Below are positions 50,528 to 58,376 of a DNA stretch of 64,000 nt, piece by piece. Below the pieces are notes generated by a model that saw only the letters and a program-made list of their open reading frames with translations, made no database searches and was not told where the DNA came from. Origin of the DNA: Kitasatospora sp. NA04385 (lineage in GTDB: Bacteria; Actinomycetota; Actinomycetes; Streptomycetales; Streptomycetaceae). The position numbers were made by a program, and so were the translations under genes. The first letter of the stretch is position 1. Each line of letters starts with the position of its first letter. The stretch lies in assembly GCF_013364235.1 (NCBI RefSeq), contig NZ_CP054919.1:6551058-6615057 (forward strand), written 5' to 3'.

Positions 50528-51156
50528 ATGGACCCGCACGCCCTGCTGCTCTTCCTCGGCGTCGACGTGCTGCTGGTCTGCACGCCCGGCCCCGACTGGC
50601 TGTACATCGTCGCCCGCGGCCTCGGCCAGGGCCGCCGCGCCGCGCTCACCGCCGTCACCGGCGTCTGCGCGGGCTACGCCGTGCACACCCTGCTCTCCGC
50701 CGCCGGCCTCGCCGCCGCGCTGCGGGCCGTGCCCGCCCTGCTCCCCGCGCTGCGCCTGGCCGGTGCCGGCTACCTGGCCCTCCTCGCCGTCGGCATGCTG
50801 CTCGCCCTGCGCCGCGGCGAGGCCGGCCGGGCCGTCGCGGCGGCCCGGCCGCAGCCCGGGCGGACGGTCCTGCGCCAGTCGCTGCTGACCGCCCTCCTCA
50901 ACCCGAAGGGCCTGCTGCTGTACCTGTCGCTGGTGCCGCAGTTCGTCGCCCCGGACGGCGCCCTCCCGCTCGGCGCCCAGGTCGCCGCCCTCGGCGCGGT
51001 CAACGTCCTGTGCTGCGCGGCCGTCTACTCGGCCGTCGCGCTGGGCGCGGCCCGCCTCGGCGGCCGCATCGGCGCCACCCCGGCCGCGCCCGCCGCCTCT
51101 CGGCGGTCTCGGCGGTCCTGCTGCTCGCGGTCGCGGGCGTCACCGCGGCGGCCTGA
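50528..51156 (+). CDS. LysE/RhtB amino-acid exporter with apparent C-terminal frameshift
   Basis: The first 185 or so residues are a normal LysE/RhtB exporter: LLLFLGVDVLLVCTPGPDWLYIVARGLGQGRRAALTAVTGVCAGYAVHTL, LRLAGAGYLALLAVGML, and LLTALLNPKGLLLYLSLVPQFV. Near 51085-51100 the frame fails: the open frame runs on to 51385 as an Arg/Gly-rich tail, while the frame ending at the TGA 51154-51156 encodes RLSAVSAVLLLAVAGVTAAA, the expected last helix. A single-base indel in a GC-rich run, real or from sequencing, explains this. The coordinates given are for the restored gene of about 209 residues. A divergent Lrp gene is the regulator. Confidence 0.75.
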
Positions 51157-51209
51157 GCCGCCCGGGGGCGTGGCCGGGGCGGTTCGGCGGCGGTCCGGGG
51201 CGGTGGCGC

Positions 51210-51240
51210 GCTCAGGAGTCGGCGGGCTCAGGAGTCGGCG
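51210..51240 (-). repeat. Duplicated stop-codon segment of the MarR gene
   Basis: GCTCAGGAGTCGGCG occurs at 51210-51224 and 51226-51240. On the minus strand both copies read GCCGACTCCTGA, so the gene's Ala-Asp-Ser-stop is repeated. Confidence 0.7.
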
Positions 51241-51683
51241 TGCTCGGACAGGACCGCGACGGCGGTGGCGAGCTGCCGGCGGAAGGCGGCCAGCTCCCGG
51301 TCGCCGAAGGAGCCCATCAGGCGGCGCTCCACGGCCACCGCTTCGCGGTCCGCCTTGCGCAGGAGCGCCGCACCGGTCCGGGTGAGGCGGAGCAGCAGGA
51401 CCTTGGCGTGGTCGGGCGAGCTCGTCCGGCTGATCAGCCCGCGCTGGTCGAGCAGGGAGATGACCCCGTTCATGGCCTGCGCGGTCACCCCGCAGATGCG
51501 GGCCAGCCGGGCGCCCGAGACGTTCGGGTTCTCCGCGAGGAGCAGGAGGGCCGAGTACTGGGGGACCGTCAGGCCGAAGGGGCGCAGCACCCGGTTCTTC
51601 TCGGCGATCAGCGCCTGTTCGGCCTGCTTGATGAGACTGCCGAGCCGCTGGTCGAACGGCAGTTCCGACTCCGTCGTCGGCAT
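51228..51683 (-). CDS. MarR-family transcriptional regulator
   Basis: 151 residues with GAGGAGGAAAG before the ATG. A winged helix with flanking dimer helices: LGSLIKQAEQALIAEKNRVLRPFGLTVPQYSALLLLAENPNVSGARLARICGVTAQAMNGVISLLDQRGLISRTSSPDHAKVLLLRLTRTGAALL. The 384-base divergent gap separates it from an aldo-keto reductase/quinone reductase/hydrolase operon, which is the likely target; MarR proteins of this sort usually answer to phenolics or oxidants. Confidence 0.88.
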   Translation of the reverse strand: MPTTESELPFDQRLGSLIKQAEQALIAEKNRVLRPFGLTVPQYSALLLLAENPNVSGARLARICGVTAQAMNGVISLLDQRGLISRTSSPDHAKVLLLRLTRTGAALLRKADREAVAVERRLMGSFGDRELAAFRRQLATAVAVLSEHADS

Positions 51684-52067
51684 CTTTCCTCCTCGGGGCG
51701 ACCCCGGCGCGCGGTGCGGGCGGCGCCGGTCCGGTGGTCATCGCAGGCTACCTGTTCGGCCGCAGCGGGCAGAACTCCGGACCCTGGCTCGGACCAGGAG
51801 GTGGAGAGGGACGGGCAAGGACGGTCGAATCAAGGCCATGACAGTCTCCGGCCGCCGGTCCCGGGTGTCCGTTCGGTGATGTGTATCAGGGTCTTTATAT
51901 TTGGTGGATCTTCTGCATAGACTCAGGGCTCGATAGCGAGCAAGGGCCTTGGGGCGGAAGGCGTCGCAGCGTCGGCGGGCGACCCCGCTCGCACCGCCGG
52001 CCGCCCGGCGGAGTCCGCACCCCCGCCCCCCTCGCACCCCCGCACGACGTTCAGGGAGACCACCGCG
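51684..52067. other. Divergent promoter region with AT-rich core
   Basis: No gene. Around 51879-51925 the DNA is unusually AT-rich for the window (TATCAGG, TTTATATTTGG, CTGCATAGAC). A small dyad GCTCG-ATAG-CGAGC lies at 51928-51941. Promoters for the MarR gene and for the aldo-keto reductase operon, with their operator, are expected here; I cannot place a convincing -35/-10 pair. Confidence 0.5.
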
Positions 52068-53021
52068 ATGCGCACCACCACCCTCGGCACCACCGGACCA
52101 GCCGTCGGCCGGATCGGCCTCGGCTGCATGGGCATGTCCTGGGCCTACGACGAGCCCGGCCGGGACGACGCCGCCTCGATCGCCGTCGTCCGCCGCGCCC
52201 TGGACCTCGGCGTCAACCTGATCGACACCGCCGACGCCTACGGCCCGTTCACCAACGAGTACCTGGTCGGCCGCGCGCTGGCCGGCCGCCGCGCGGACGC
52301 CGTGCTCGCCACCAAGGTCGGCCTGGTCGTCGACGGCAGCCGCACCATGCACCGCAACGGCCGCCCCGAGCACATCCGGGCCTCCATCGACGCCTCGCTG
52401 CTGCGCCTGGGCACCGACCACGTCGACCTCTACCAGCTGCACCGGGTCGACCCGGCCGTCCCGCTGGAGGAGTCCTGGGGCGCGATGGCCGAGGCCGTGC
52501 AGGCGGGCAAGGCCCGCGCCATCGGCCTCTCCGAGGTGAGCGTCGCGGAGATCGAACGGGCCGCCGCCATCCACCCGGTGGCCTCCGTGCAGTCCGAGTT
52601 CTCGCTCTGGTCCCGGGACGTCCTGGCGAACGGGGTGCTGGCCCACACCGCCGCGCACGGCATCACCCTGCTGCCCTTCTCCCCGCTCGGCCGCGGCTTC
52701 CTGACCGGCGCGATCCGCAGCTCCGCCGACCTCCCGGCCGGCGACTGGCGGCACGGCAGCCCGCGCTTCCAGCCCACCGAGATCGACGCCAACCGGGCGC
52801 TGGTGGAGCGGATCGAGGGCGTCGCCGCCCGCCTGGGGGCCACCCCCGCGCAGGTCGCGCTGGCCTGGCTGCTCGCCCAGGGCGAGCACGTCGTGCCGAT
52901 CCCCGGCACCAAGACCGCGCGCTACCTGGAGCAGAACGCCGCCGCGGCCGAACCCGCCCTGGACGCCGCCGTCCTGGCCGAGCTGGACACCCTGCCCGCC
53001 CCGGCCGCGCCCCGCTACTGA
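52068..53021 (+). CDS. Aldo/keto reductase
   Basis: 317 residues after CAGGGAGACC. The AKR barrel with catalytic residues in order: Asp and Tyr in NLIDTADAYGPFTNEYLVGRAL, Lys in VLATKVGL, His in DLYQLHRVDP. NADPH-binding segments LPFSPLGRGFLTG and IPGTKTARYLEQN close the protein. This is the common AKR13/YajO-like group that reduces aldehydes and ketones. It is the first gene of an operon with a quinone reductase-like protein and a metallo-beta-lactamase protein, divergent from MarR, so an aldehyde or quinone detoxification role is likely. Confidence 0.88.
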   Translation: MRTTTLGTTGPAVGRIGLGCMGMSWAYDEPGRDDAASIAVVRRALDLGVNLIDTADAYGPFTNEYLVGRALAGRRADAVLATKVGLVVDGSRTMHRNGRPEHIRASIDASLLRLGTDHVDLYQLHRVDPAVPLEESWGAMAEAVQAGKARAIGLSEVSVAEIERAAAIHPVASVQSEFSLWSRDVLANGVLAHTAAHGITLLPFSPLGRGFLTGAIRSSADLPAGDWRHGSPRFQPTEIDANRALVERIEGVAARLGATPAQVALAWLLAQGEHVVPIPGTKTARYLEQNAAAAEPALDAAVLAELDTLPAPAAPRY

Positions 53022-53077
53022 CCCGGCGCCGTCCACCCCGTCCCGCCCCGTCCCACCTCACCCCAGGAGCAGACCCC

Positions 53078-54058
53078 GTGCGTGCCGTCCTCTTCGACCG
53101 CTACGGCGACCCCGACGTCCTCACCGAGGCCGAACTGCCCGCGCCCGAGCCCGGACCGGGCCGGATATCCGTCGACGTCACCCACGCCGGGGTGAACTTC
53201 GCCGAGGTGATGTTCCGCCGCGGCCAGATCCCGGTCGGCCTGCCGCACGTCCCCGGCCTGGAGGTGACCGGGACGGTGCGGGCCGTCGGCGAGGGCGTCA
53301 CCGGGCTGCGCCCCGGGCAGCGGGTCGCCGCGCTCACCCTGGACGGCGGCGGCTACGCCGAGGTCGTGCTGGCCCGCGCCGACCTGACGGTCGTCCTGGA
53401 GGGCCCGCGGGCGATCGCCGATCCGGCCCTCGCCGCCGCCTTCCCCTGCAACGTGCCGGTCGCCCTGGGCCTGCTGGAGTCCGCCGCCCGGCTGCTCCCC
53501 GGCGAGAGCGTCCTGGTGCTGGCCGCGGCCGGCGGGGTCGGCACCGCCGCCGCGCAGCTCGCCCGCCGGGCCGGCGCCTCCCTGGTGCTCGGCGCCGTGA
53601 GCACCGCCACCAAGGCCGAGTACGCCGCCGGTTTCGGCTACGACGAGGTCGTCCGCTACGAGGCGCTGGCCGAGCTGGTCGCGGACCGCACCGGCGGCCG
53701 CGGCGTCGACGTGGTCCTCGACTCGGTCGGCGGCGAGCAGCGCGCCGCGGCGGCCGGGCTGCTCGCCCCGCTGGGCCGCCAGCTGATCTTCGGCGACGCC
53801 GCCCAGCAGGACGCGCCCGTCCAGCCCGACCACCTGTGGTTCGGCTCCCGGGCCCTGGTCGGCTACAACATCGGCGACCTGGCGCACCGCGCCCCCGCGC
53901 TGGTGCGCGGACACCTGGAGCGGGCCGCCGAGCTGGTCGCCGCCGGGGACGTCCGGGTGGACTTCACCGAGTTCGCCCTCGCCGACGCCGCCGAGGCCCA
54001 CCGCATCCTCACCGACCGCTCCTCCACCGGCAAGCTGGTGCTGCGGGTGAACGGCTGA
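53078..54058 (+). CDS. Quinone oxidoreductase-like MDR dehydrogenase
   Basis: 326 residues from a GTG with AGGAG upstream. A zinc-free medium-chain dehydrogenase: RAVLFDRYGDPDVLTEAELPAPEPGPG, GVNFAEVMFRRGQ, PGLEVTGTVRAVGEGV, and the nucleotide-binding VLVLAAAGGVGTAAAQLARRAGA (about 148-170) with AAGGVG replacing the strict GxGxxG, as in NADPH quinone reductases (Qor, zeta-crystallin). The Cys/His zinc ligands of alcohol dehydrogenases are missing. It follows the aldo/keto reductase by 56 bases and precedes the metallo-beta-lactamase gene by 5. Confidence 0.88.
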   Translation: MRAVLFDRYGDPDVLTEAELPAPEPGPGRISVDVTHAGVNFAEVMFRRGQIPVGLPHVPGLEVTGTVRAVGEGVTGLRPGQRVAALTLDGGGYAEVVLARADLTVVLEGPRAIADPALAAAFPCNVPVALGLLESAARLLPGESVLVLAAAGGVGTAAAQLARRAGASLVLGAVSTATKAEYAAGFGYDEVVRYEALAELVADRTGGRGVDVVLDSVGGEQRAAAAGLLAPLGRQLIFGDAAQQDAPVQPDHLWFGSRALVGYNIGDLAHRAPALVRGHLERAAELVAAGDVRVDFTEFALADAAEAHRILTDRSSTGKLVLRVNG

Positions 54059-54063
54059 TCCGG

Positions 54064-54738
54064 ATGCTCCTGTTCTCCTTCCCGGCCGGCGGCTTCGGCA
54101 CCAACTGCTACCTGCTGGCCGCCGAGCCGGGCGGGCCCTGCCTGGTGGTCGACCCCGGCCAGGCCGCCACCGACCCGCTGCTGCGGCTGTTCGCCGAACA
54201 CCGGCTGGAGCCGGCGGCGCTGCTGCTCACCCACGGGCACATGGACCACAGCTGGTGCGCCCGGGAGCTGGGCGAGCGGACCGGCGCGCCGACCGTGCTG
54301 CACGCCGCCGACCGCTTCATGCTCGCCGACCCCGCCGCGCCGCTGCCCCCGGCCTTCCCCGGCCGCCTGCTCACGGGCTACCCGCAGGACGAACCGGAGC
54401 GGCTGACCCTCCTGGAGGGCTCCGCCGACCTGGAGCTGGCCGGACTGCGGGTCCGGGCGCACCACAGCCCGGGGCACACCGAGGGCTCCACGATGTTCCG
54501 GGTCGACCCGGTCCGGGACGGCGACCCCGCCCTCCTGTTCACCGGCGACACCCTGCTGGCCGACCGCCCCGGCGACTCCGGCCTCCCCGGCGGCAGCCGC
54601 ACCCGGCTGGAGTCCTCGCTGCGCCGCGTCTGCGGCCCGCTGGACGACAGCACGGTGCTGCTGCCCGGCCACGGCCCGGCCGCCGCGCTCGGCACCGCCC
54701 GCCGCGCCCTCCCGCTGCTGCGGGGCGCGACGGCCTGA
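54064..54738 (+). CDS. Metallo-beta-lactamase-fold hydrolase (glyoxalase II-like)
   Basis: 224 residues. The dinuclear metal motif THGHMDH has His57, His59, Asp61 and His62; further ligands are His in SPGHTEGS (about 140), Asp in TGDTLLADRPGDSG and His in LLPGHGP. GGFGTNCYLLA near the start matches the short glyoxalase II-like hydrolases of actinobacteria. It probably hydrolyses a thioester or similar ester produced during aldehyde detoxification. It begins 5 bases after the quinone reductase stop with no clear ribosome binding site, so translational coupling is expected. Confidence 0.85.
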   Translation: MLLFSFPAGGFGTNCYLLAAEPGGPCLVVDPGQAATDPLLRLFAEHRLEPAALLLTHGHMDHSWCARELGERTGAPTVLHAADRFMLADPAAPLPPAFPGRLLTGYPQDEPERLTLLEGSADLELAGLRVRAHHSPGHTEGSTMFRVDPVRDGDPALLFTGDTLLADRPGDSGLPGGSRTRLESSLRRVCGPLDDSTVLLPGHGPAAALGTARRALPLLRGATA

Positions 54739-54812
54739 CCCGGTCGGGGCGCGGCGGCCCGAGGCCCGATCCCCGGTCGGAGCGCGACGGCCTGAGGCCC
54801 GGTCGGGGCGCG
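54726..54812 (+). repeat. Direct repeat spanning the hydrolase stop codon
   Basis: GCGACGGCCTGA followed by CCCGGTCGGGGCGCGG occurs at about 54727-54753 and again at about 54783-54812 with a small indel, with a weaker copy between. The stop TGA 54736-54738 is in the first copy. The rest of the gap to 54860 is unremarkable. Confidence 0.6.
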
Positions 54813-54859
54813 GGGAACGGCGGGCCCGGGGTGTCGGACCGCGCTTTCCCGCGCCGCTC

Positions 54860-56224
54860 TCAGGACGCCGTGTCGTGCGCGGCCAGGGCCGCGCGCAGCG
54901 TGAGCAGGTCGGGCCCGCGGACGGCGTCCAGGCCGGTGAGGTCGGCGGTGCGGCGCAGGCGGTAGTCGACGGTGTTGGGGTGCACCTGCAGCCGCGCGGC
55001 GGCCCGGCGGCGATCGAGGCCGCAGCCGAGGAACGTCCGCAGGGTGTCGAGGAGTTCGGGCCGTCCGGTGAGCGGGGCGAGCAGGGCGGCGAGGGCGTCG
55101 CGGGCCGGGCCGGGGCGGCTGAGCTGGTACTCGACCAGGACGTCGTCGAGCAGGTGCGGGCCGGGACCGCGTCCGGTGGCCTCCGCGACCCGGCGGATCT
55201 CGGTGGCCAGCCGGGCCGCGTCGGCGACCTCCTCGGGGGCGGCGGTGGCGGCCCCGGCGGTCAGTTCGGCGCCGCAGGCCCGGGCGAGCCGTTCGAGCAG
55301 GCCGGCCAGCGCGGTGCGGTCGGCGACCGGGCCCGGGGAGTCGTCGGGCAGCAGCACCGGACCGCCGTCGGCGGACAGCGCGGCCAGCGGCACCCCGTCC
55401 GTGTGGCGTTCCAACTCGGTGCGCAGGCGCCGGAGTTTGCGGCGGGCGACGACCGAGCGGTTGACGCCCGGGCGGGCCTCGTCGGGGTGCGGGCCGATCG
55501 CCAGCGAGAGCACCAGGTAGCGGGCGGGCAGCCGGATGCCGGCCCGGTCGGCGGCGGCGCGCGGGTCGCCGCCCTCCAGCAGCCGGGAGAGCAGGGCCTG
55601 CCGGGAGACTTGTTCGTCGCCGAGCGCGGTCTGCCGCTCCTGCACGTACCCGGCGGCGACCGCGCAGCTGACCACCCGCAGGTAGCCGAGCAGCCGGTCC
55701 TGCGCGGTGGCGACGTCGGGCAGGTCGGCGGGGGCGGCCTCGGCCAGCACCCGGGCCGCGCACAGCTGGGCGCCCAGGTGGTAGGCGCCGACCACCGACT
55801 CCAGCGGCACGCCCTCGTCGGCGCGGCGGGCCGAGGACTCGCGGATCCGGGCGAGTTCGGCCTCGCCGGGCAGCACGCCGGTGCGGATCACCTCGACGAA
55901 GGCCCGGATGCCGCGCTCGACCTGGCGGGTGATCTCGCCGCGCAACTGCTCGGGCGGCAGCGCGTGGTAGGCCGGCAGCCGGTCCAGCAGCCGGACCATC
56001 ACCTCGGTGGCCAGTGCGGGGGCCAGTGCGAGCAGCCGCAGGTGGACCGGCCGGCCGCCGAACCTCGGCCCGTCGTCGGCGAGTTCGGCGCCGACCGGCC
56101 CCGGCGCGGGGACGAGCGGCGTCGGCGCGGGGACGAGCGGCCCCGGTGCGGCGGCCGGAAGTGGTGCGGCCGGGAGCGGTGCGGCGGTGGTGTGGGCGTC
56201 GGTCCCGGTCTTGGGTGCGGTCAC
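54860..56224 (-). CDS. PucR-family helix-turn-helix regulator
   Basis: 454 residues from a GTG after GAGGTGG. The first 45 residues are a Pro/Ala repeat (LPAAPLPAAAPGPLVPAP). A RsbRD/N-terminal helical domain follows (YHALPPEQLRGEITRQVERGIRAFVEVIRTG), then a GGDEF-like region (about 220-330), and the PucR C-terminal HTH: LLDTLRTFLGCGLDRRRAAARLQVHPNTVDYRLRRTADLTGLDAVRGPDLLTLRAALA (about 393-450). Such regulators are transcriptional activators. It is divergent from a secretory lipase gene, and a perfect palindrome lies between them, so control of that lipase is likely. Confidence 0.85.
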   Translation of the reverse strand: MTAPKTGTDAHTTAAPLPAAPLPAAAPGPLVPAPTPLVPAPGPVGAELADDGPRFGGRPVHLRLLALAPALATEVMVRLLDRLPAYHALPPEQLRGEITRQVERGIRAFVEVIRTGVLPGEAELARIRESSARRADEGVPLESVVGAYHLGAQLCAARVLAEAAPADLPDVATAQDRLLGYLRVVSCAVAAGYVQERQTALGDEQVSRQALLSRLLEGGDPRAAADRAGIRLPARYLVLSLAIGPHPDEARPGVNRSVVARRKLRRLRTELERHTDGVPLAALSADGGPVLLPDDSPGPVADRTALAGLLERLARACGAELTAGAATAAPEEVADAARLATEIRRVAEATGRGPGPHLLDDVLVEYQLSRPGPARDALAALLAPLTGRPELLDTLRTFLGCGLDRRRAAARLQVHPNTVDYRLRRTADLTGLDAVRGPDLLTLRAALAAHDTAS

Positions 56225-56298
56225 AATCCACCTCGCGAATCTCTGGGCGGCGGCCCGGCGACGGGGCCGGGCGGCGCGGTCATCATGGTTCCCCGGAG

Positions 56299-56318
56299 GT
56301 TACCTACCCGTAGGTAAC
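56299..56318. promoter_or_regulatory. 20-bp palindrome between PucR and lipase genes
   Basis: GTTACCTACCCGTAGGTAAC has perfect 9-bp arms around CC. The shape resembles TetR-family operators. It lies 75 bases from the PucR start and 67 from the lipase start, so it can govern both. Confidence 0.7.
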
Positions 56319-56384
56319 TCCCGCGATCCCCCACCTTGTTCAGGTCGCGCGCCCCCATCCCCCCAGTCAGAAACGGGAACCGCC

Positions 56385-57716
56385 ATGAACCGAGCCGCCC
56401 GGCTGATCGCCACCGCCCTCGCCGCCGCCGCGATCGCCACCGCCGCCCCCGTCGCCACCGCCACCGCCGCGACGGCCGCCACCGCGGCCGACCCGTTCTA
56501 CGCGTACGACGGCACCGCCCCGCTGTCGTCGATCGCGCCCGGCACCGTGCTCAAGACCCGCACCCTCTCGTACCACCTGCTCGGCCTGGCCACCCCGGTG
56601 CGGGCCGTCCAGCTGCTGTTCCGCACCACCGACGCGCAGGGCCGCCCCAGTGCGGGCGTCACCACCGTGGTGCGCGGACTGGGCAGCGACGGCAGCCGGG
56701 CCGTCTCGTACCAGTCCTTCTACGACTCGCTGAACCCCGAGCACGCCCCGTCCCGGGCGGTGGCCGGGGACGTCAGCCTGGGCGGCGCGATCGCCAACGC
56801 CGAGGCGCTGTTCGTCGTCCCGTTCGTGCTCCAGGGCTACGACGTGGTGATCCCCGACACCGAGGGCCAGAGCGCGGACTTCGCCGCCGGGCCCGAGTAC
56901 GGCACCACCACGCTCGACTCGATCCGGGCCGCCTCCGCCTCGTCCGCCACCGGGATGAACGCGGACACCCGGTTCGGCATGCTCGGCTACTCCGGCGGCG
57001 CGATCGCCACCAACTGGGCCGCCGCGCTCGCCCCCTCCTACGCCCCCGACGTCAACCGCCGCCTGGTCGGCTTCGCCGAGGGCGGCCTGCTGGTCGACCC
57101 CGCGCACAACCTCACGTACGTGGCCGGGGGCGTGGTGTGGCCCGGCGTCATCCCGATGGCGGTCACCGGCGTGGCCCGCGCCTACGGCTTCGACCTCCAG
57201 CCCTACCTGAGCGACTACGGCAAGCAGGTGTTCGCGAAGATGCGGGACGCCTCGATCGTCAACGCGCTCGGCCAGTACCCCGGCCTGACCTGGCAGAAGC
57301 TCGCCAAGCCCGCCTACGCGAACCCGAACTCGATCCCCGAGTACCTGACGGCCGTCAACAAGGTCAACCTCGGCTCCGCCCCCACCCCCACCGTCCCCGG
57401 CTACATCGCCCAGGGCAACGGCGGCGTCCTGGAGGGCACCTTCAGCAACGTCTCCGGCATCGGCACCGGCGACGGCGTGATGGTGGCCGGCGACGTCCGC
57501 GCCCTGGCCCGGCAGTACTGCGCCACCGGCAACAACGGCATCAAGTACCAGCAGTACGACCTGCTCAGCCACCTCGGCGCGGCCGTCCCGTGGGCGCCCA
57601 CCGCGGTGCTCTACCTGAACGACCGCTTCGCCGGGAAGGCCGCCCCGTCCGACTGCGGCCGCATCCCGGCGGGCAACTCGCTCGCCCCCGAGCGCCCGGT
57701 CGCGCCCGGCCGCTAG
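56385..57716 (+). CDS. Secretory lipase (LIP family, alpha/beta hydrolase)
   Basis: 443 residues. A signal peptide (NRAARLIATALAAAAIATAAPVATATAA) precedes a LIP-type hydrolase: DPFYAYDGTAPLSSIAPGTVLKTR start, LLFRTTDAQGRPSAGVTTVVRG, GYDVVIPDTEGQSADFAAGPEYG, and the nucleophile elbow GYSGGAIATNWAA (Ser near 202). The Asp and His of the triad lie in the C-terminal half, probably AVPWAP..LYLNDRF and DLLSHLGAAVPW. Related enzymes are Candida secretory lipases and actinobacterial triacylglycerol lipases. It is exported and likely releases fatty acids from external lipids. The PucR regulator gene is divergent. Confidence 0.88.
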   Translation: MNRAARLIATALAAAAIATAAPVATATAATAATAADPFYAYDGTAPLSSIAPGTVLKTRTLSYHLLGLATPVRAVQLLFRTTDAQGRPSAGVTTVVRGLGSDGSRAVSYQSFYDSLNPEHAPSRAVAGDVSLGGAIANAEALFVVPFVLQGYDVVIPDTEGQSADFAAGPEYGTTTLDSIRAASASSATGMNADTRFGMLGYSGGAIATNWAAALAPSYAPDVNRRLVGFAEGGLLVDPAHNLTYVAGGVVWPGVIPMAVTGVARAYGFDLQPYLSDYGKQVFAKMRDASIVNALGQYPGLTWQKLAKPAYANPNSIPEYLTAVNKVNLGSAPTPTVPGYIAQGNGGVLEGTFSNVSGIGTGDGVMVAGDVRALARQYCATGNNGIKYQQYDLLSHLGAAVPWAPTAVLYLNDRFAGKAAPSDCGRIPAGNSLAPERPVAPGR

Positions 57717-57797
57717 TTGCGTCCGGTAGTTCCGTCCGGAGGGTGTTCGTGCCGGGCCCGGAGCCCCCGGGGCGGAGACGCACGTCACACCGCGCCG

Positions 57798-57824
57798 TGT
57801 CACAGGCGCGGGGGCCGTCCCGTC
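57798..57824 (+). promoter_or_regulatory. ECF41-type promoter TGTCACA-N16-CGTC
   Basis: TGTCACA at 57798-57804, exactly 16 bases, then CGTC at 57821-57824. This is the published target motif of ECF41 sigma factors as I recall it. It lies 42 bases before the carboxymuconolactone decarboxylase start, and the ECF41 gene follows, so the operon should be autoregulated. Confidence 0.8.
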
Positions 57825-57865
57825 CTGAGGGGTGAAGGGCACCGACGAGCACCGAGGAGCACACG

Positions 57866-58339
57866 ATGGGCGCACGACTGGACTACTTCGCCGATCCGGC
57901 CGCGGGCAAGGTCCTCAAGTACGCGATGGCGGCCGGGCGGGAGCTGAAGGCGCTGCCGCTGCCCGCGGCCACCCGGGAACTGGTCGCGCTGCGGGTCAGC
58001 CAGATCAACGGCTGCGCGGTCTGCATCGACATGCACACCAAGGAGGCCGCCGCGGCCGGGGAGAGCCAGCTGCGGCTGCACCTGGTCGCGGCCTGGCGGG
58101 AGGCGACGGTCTTCACCGAGGCCGAACGCGCCGCGCTCGAACTGGCCGAGCGCGGCACCCGGTTGGCGGACGGGGCGGCCGGGGTCGACGACGCGACCTG
58201 GGCCGCCGCCGCCCGGCACTACGACCAGGCGCAGCTCACGGCCCTGGTGATGCTGGTGTCGTTCATGAACATGGCGAACCGGCTGAACGCGATCGCCCGG
58301 CAGCCGGCCGGGGACTACGAGGTGGGAGAGTTCCACTGA
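57866..58339 (+). CDS. Carboxymuconolactone decarboxylase/AhpD-like protein (ECF41 partner)
   Basis: 157 residues with CGAGGAGC before the ATG. The CMD/AhpD helical fold carries the redox pair Cys50 and Cys53 in INGCAVCIDMH, with His57 following, so a peroxidatic or disulfide-reducing activity is more likely than aromatic decarboxylation. ALRVSQINGCAVCIDMHTKEAAAAGE is the family signature. Genes of this class (with oxidoreductases and epimerases, COE) are the conserved partner and target of ECF41 sigma factors. The sigma gene follows after 37 bases and the ECF41 promoter motif is directly upstream. Confidence 0.9.
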   Translation: MGARLDYFADPAAGKVLKYAMAAGRELKALPLPAATRELVALRVSQINGCAVCIDMHTKEAAAAGESQLRLHLVAAWREATVFTEAERAALELAERGTRLADGAAGVDDATWAAAARHYDQAQLTALVMLVSFMNMANRLNAIARQPAGDYEVGEFH

Positions 58340-58376
58340 ACCGCCACGCGTCCGCACCACGGAGAAGGACCACCGG

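Noticed and set aside
51879..51920. A 13-codon frame (MCIRVFIFGGSSA) in the AT-rich divergent gap
   Set aside because: No ribosome binding site and no leader-peptide pattern; the AT-rich DNA is better explained as promoter sequence.
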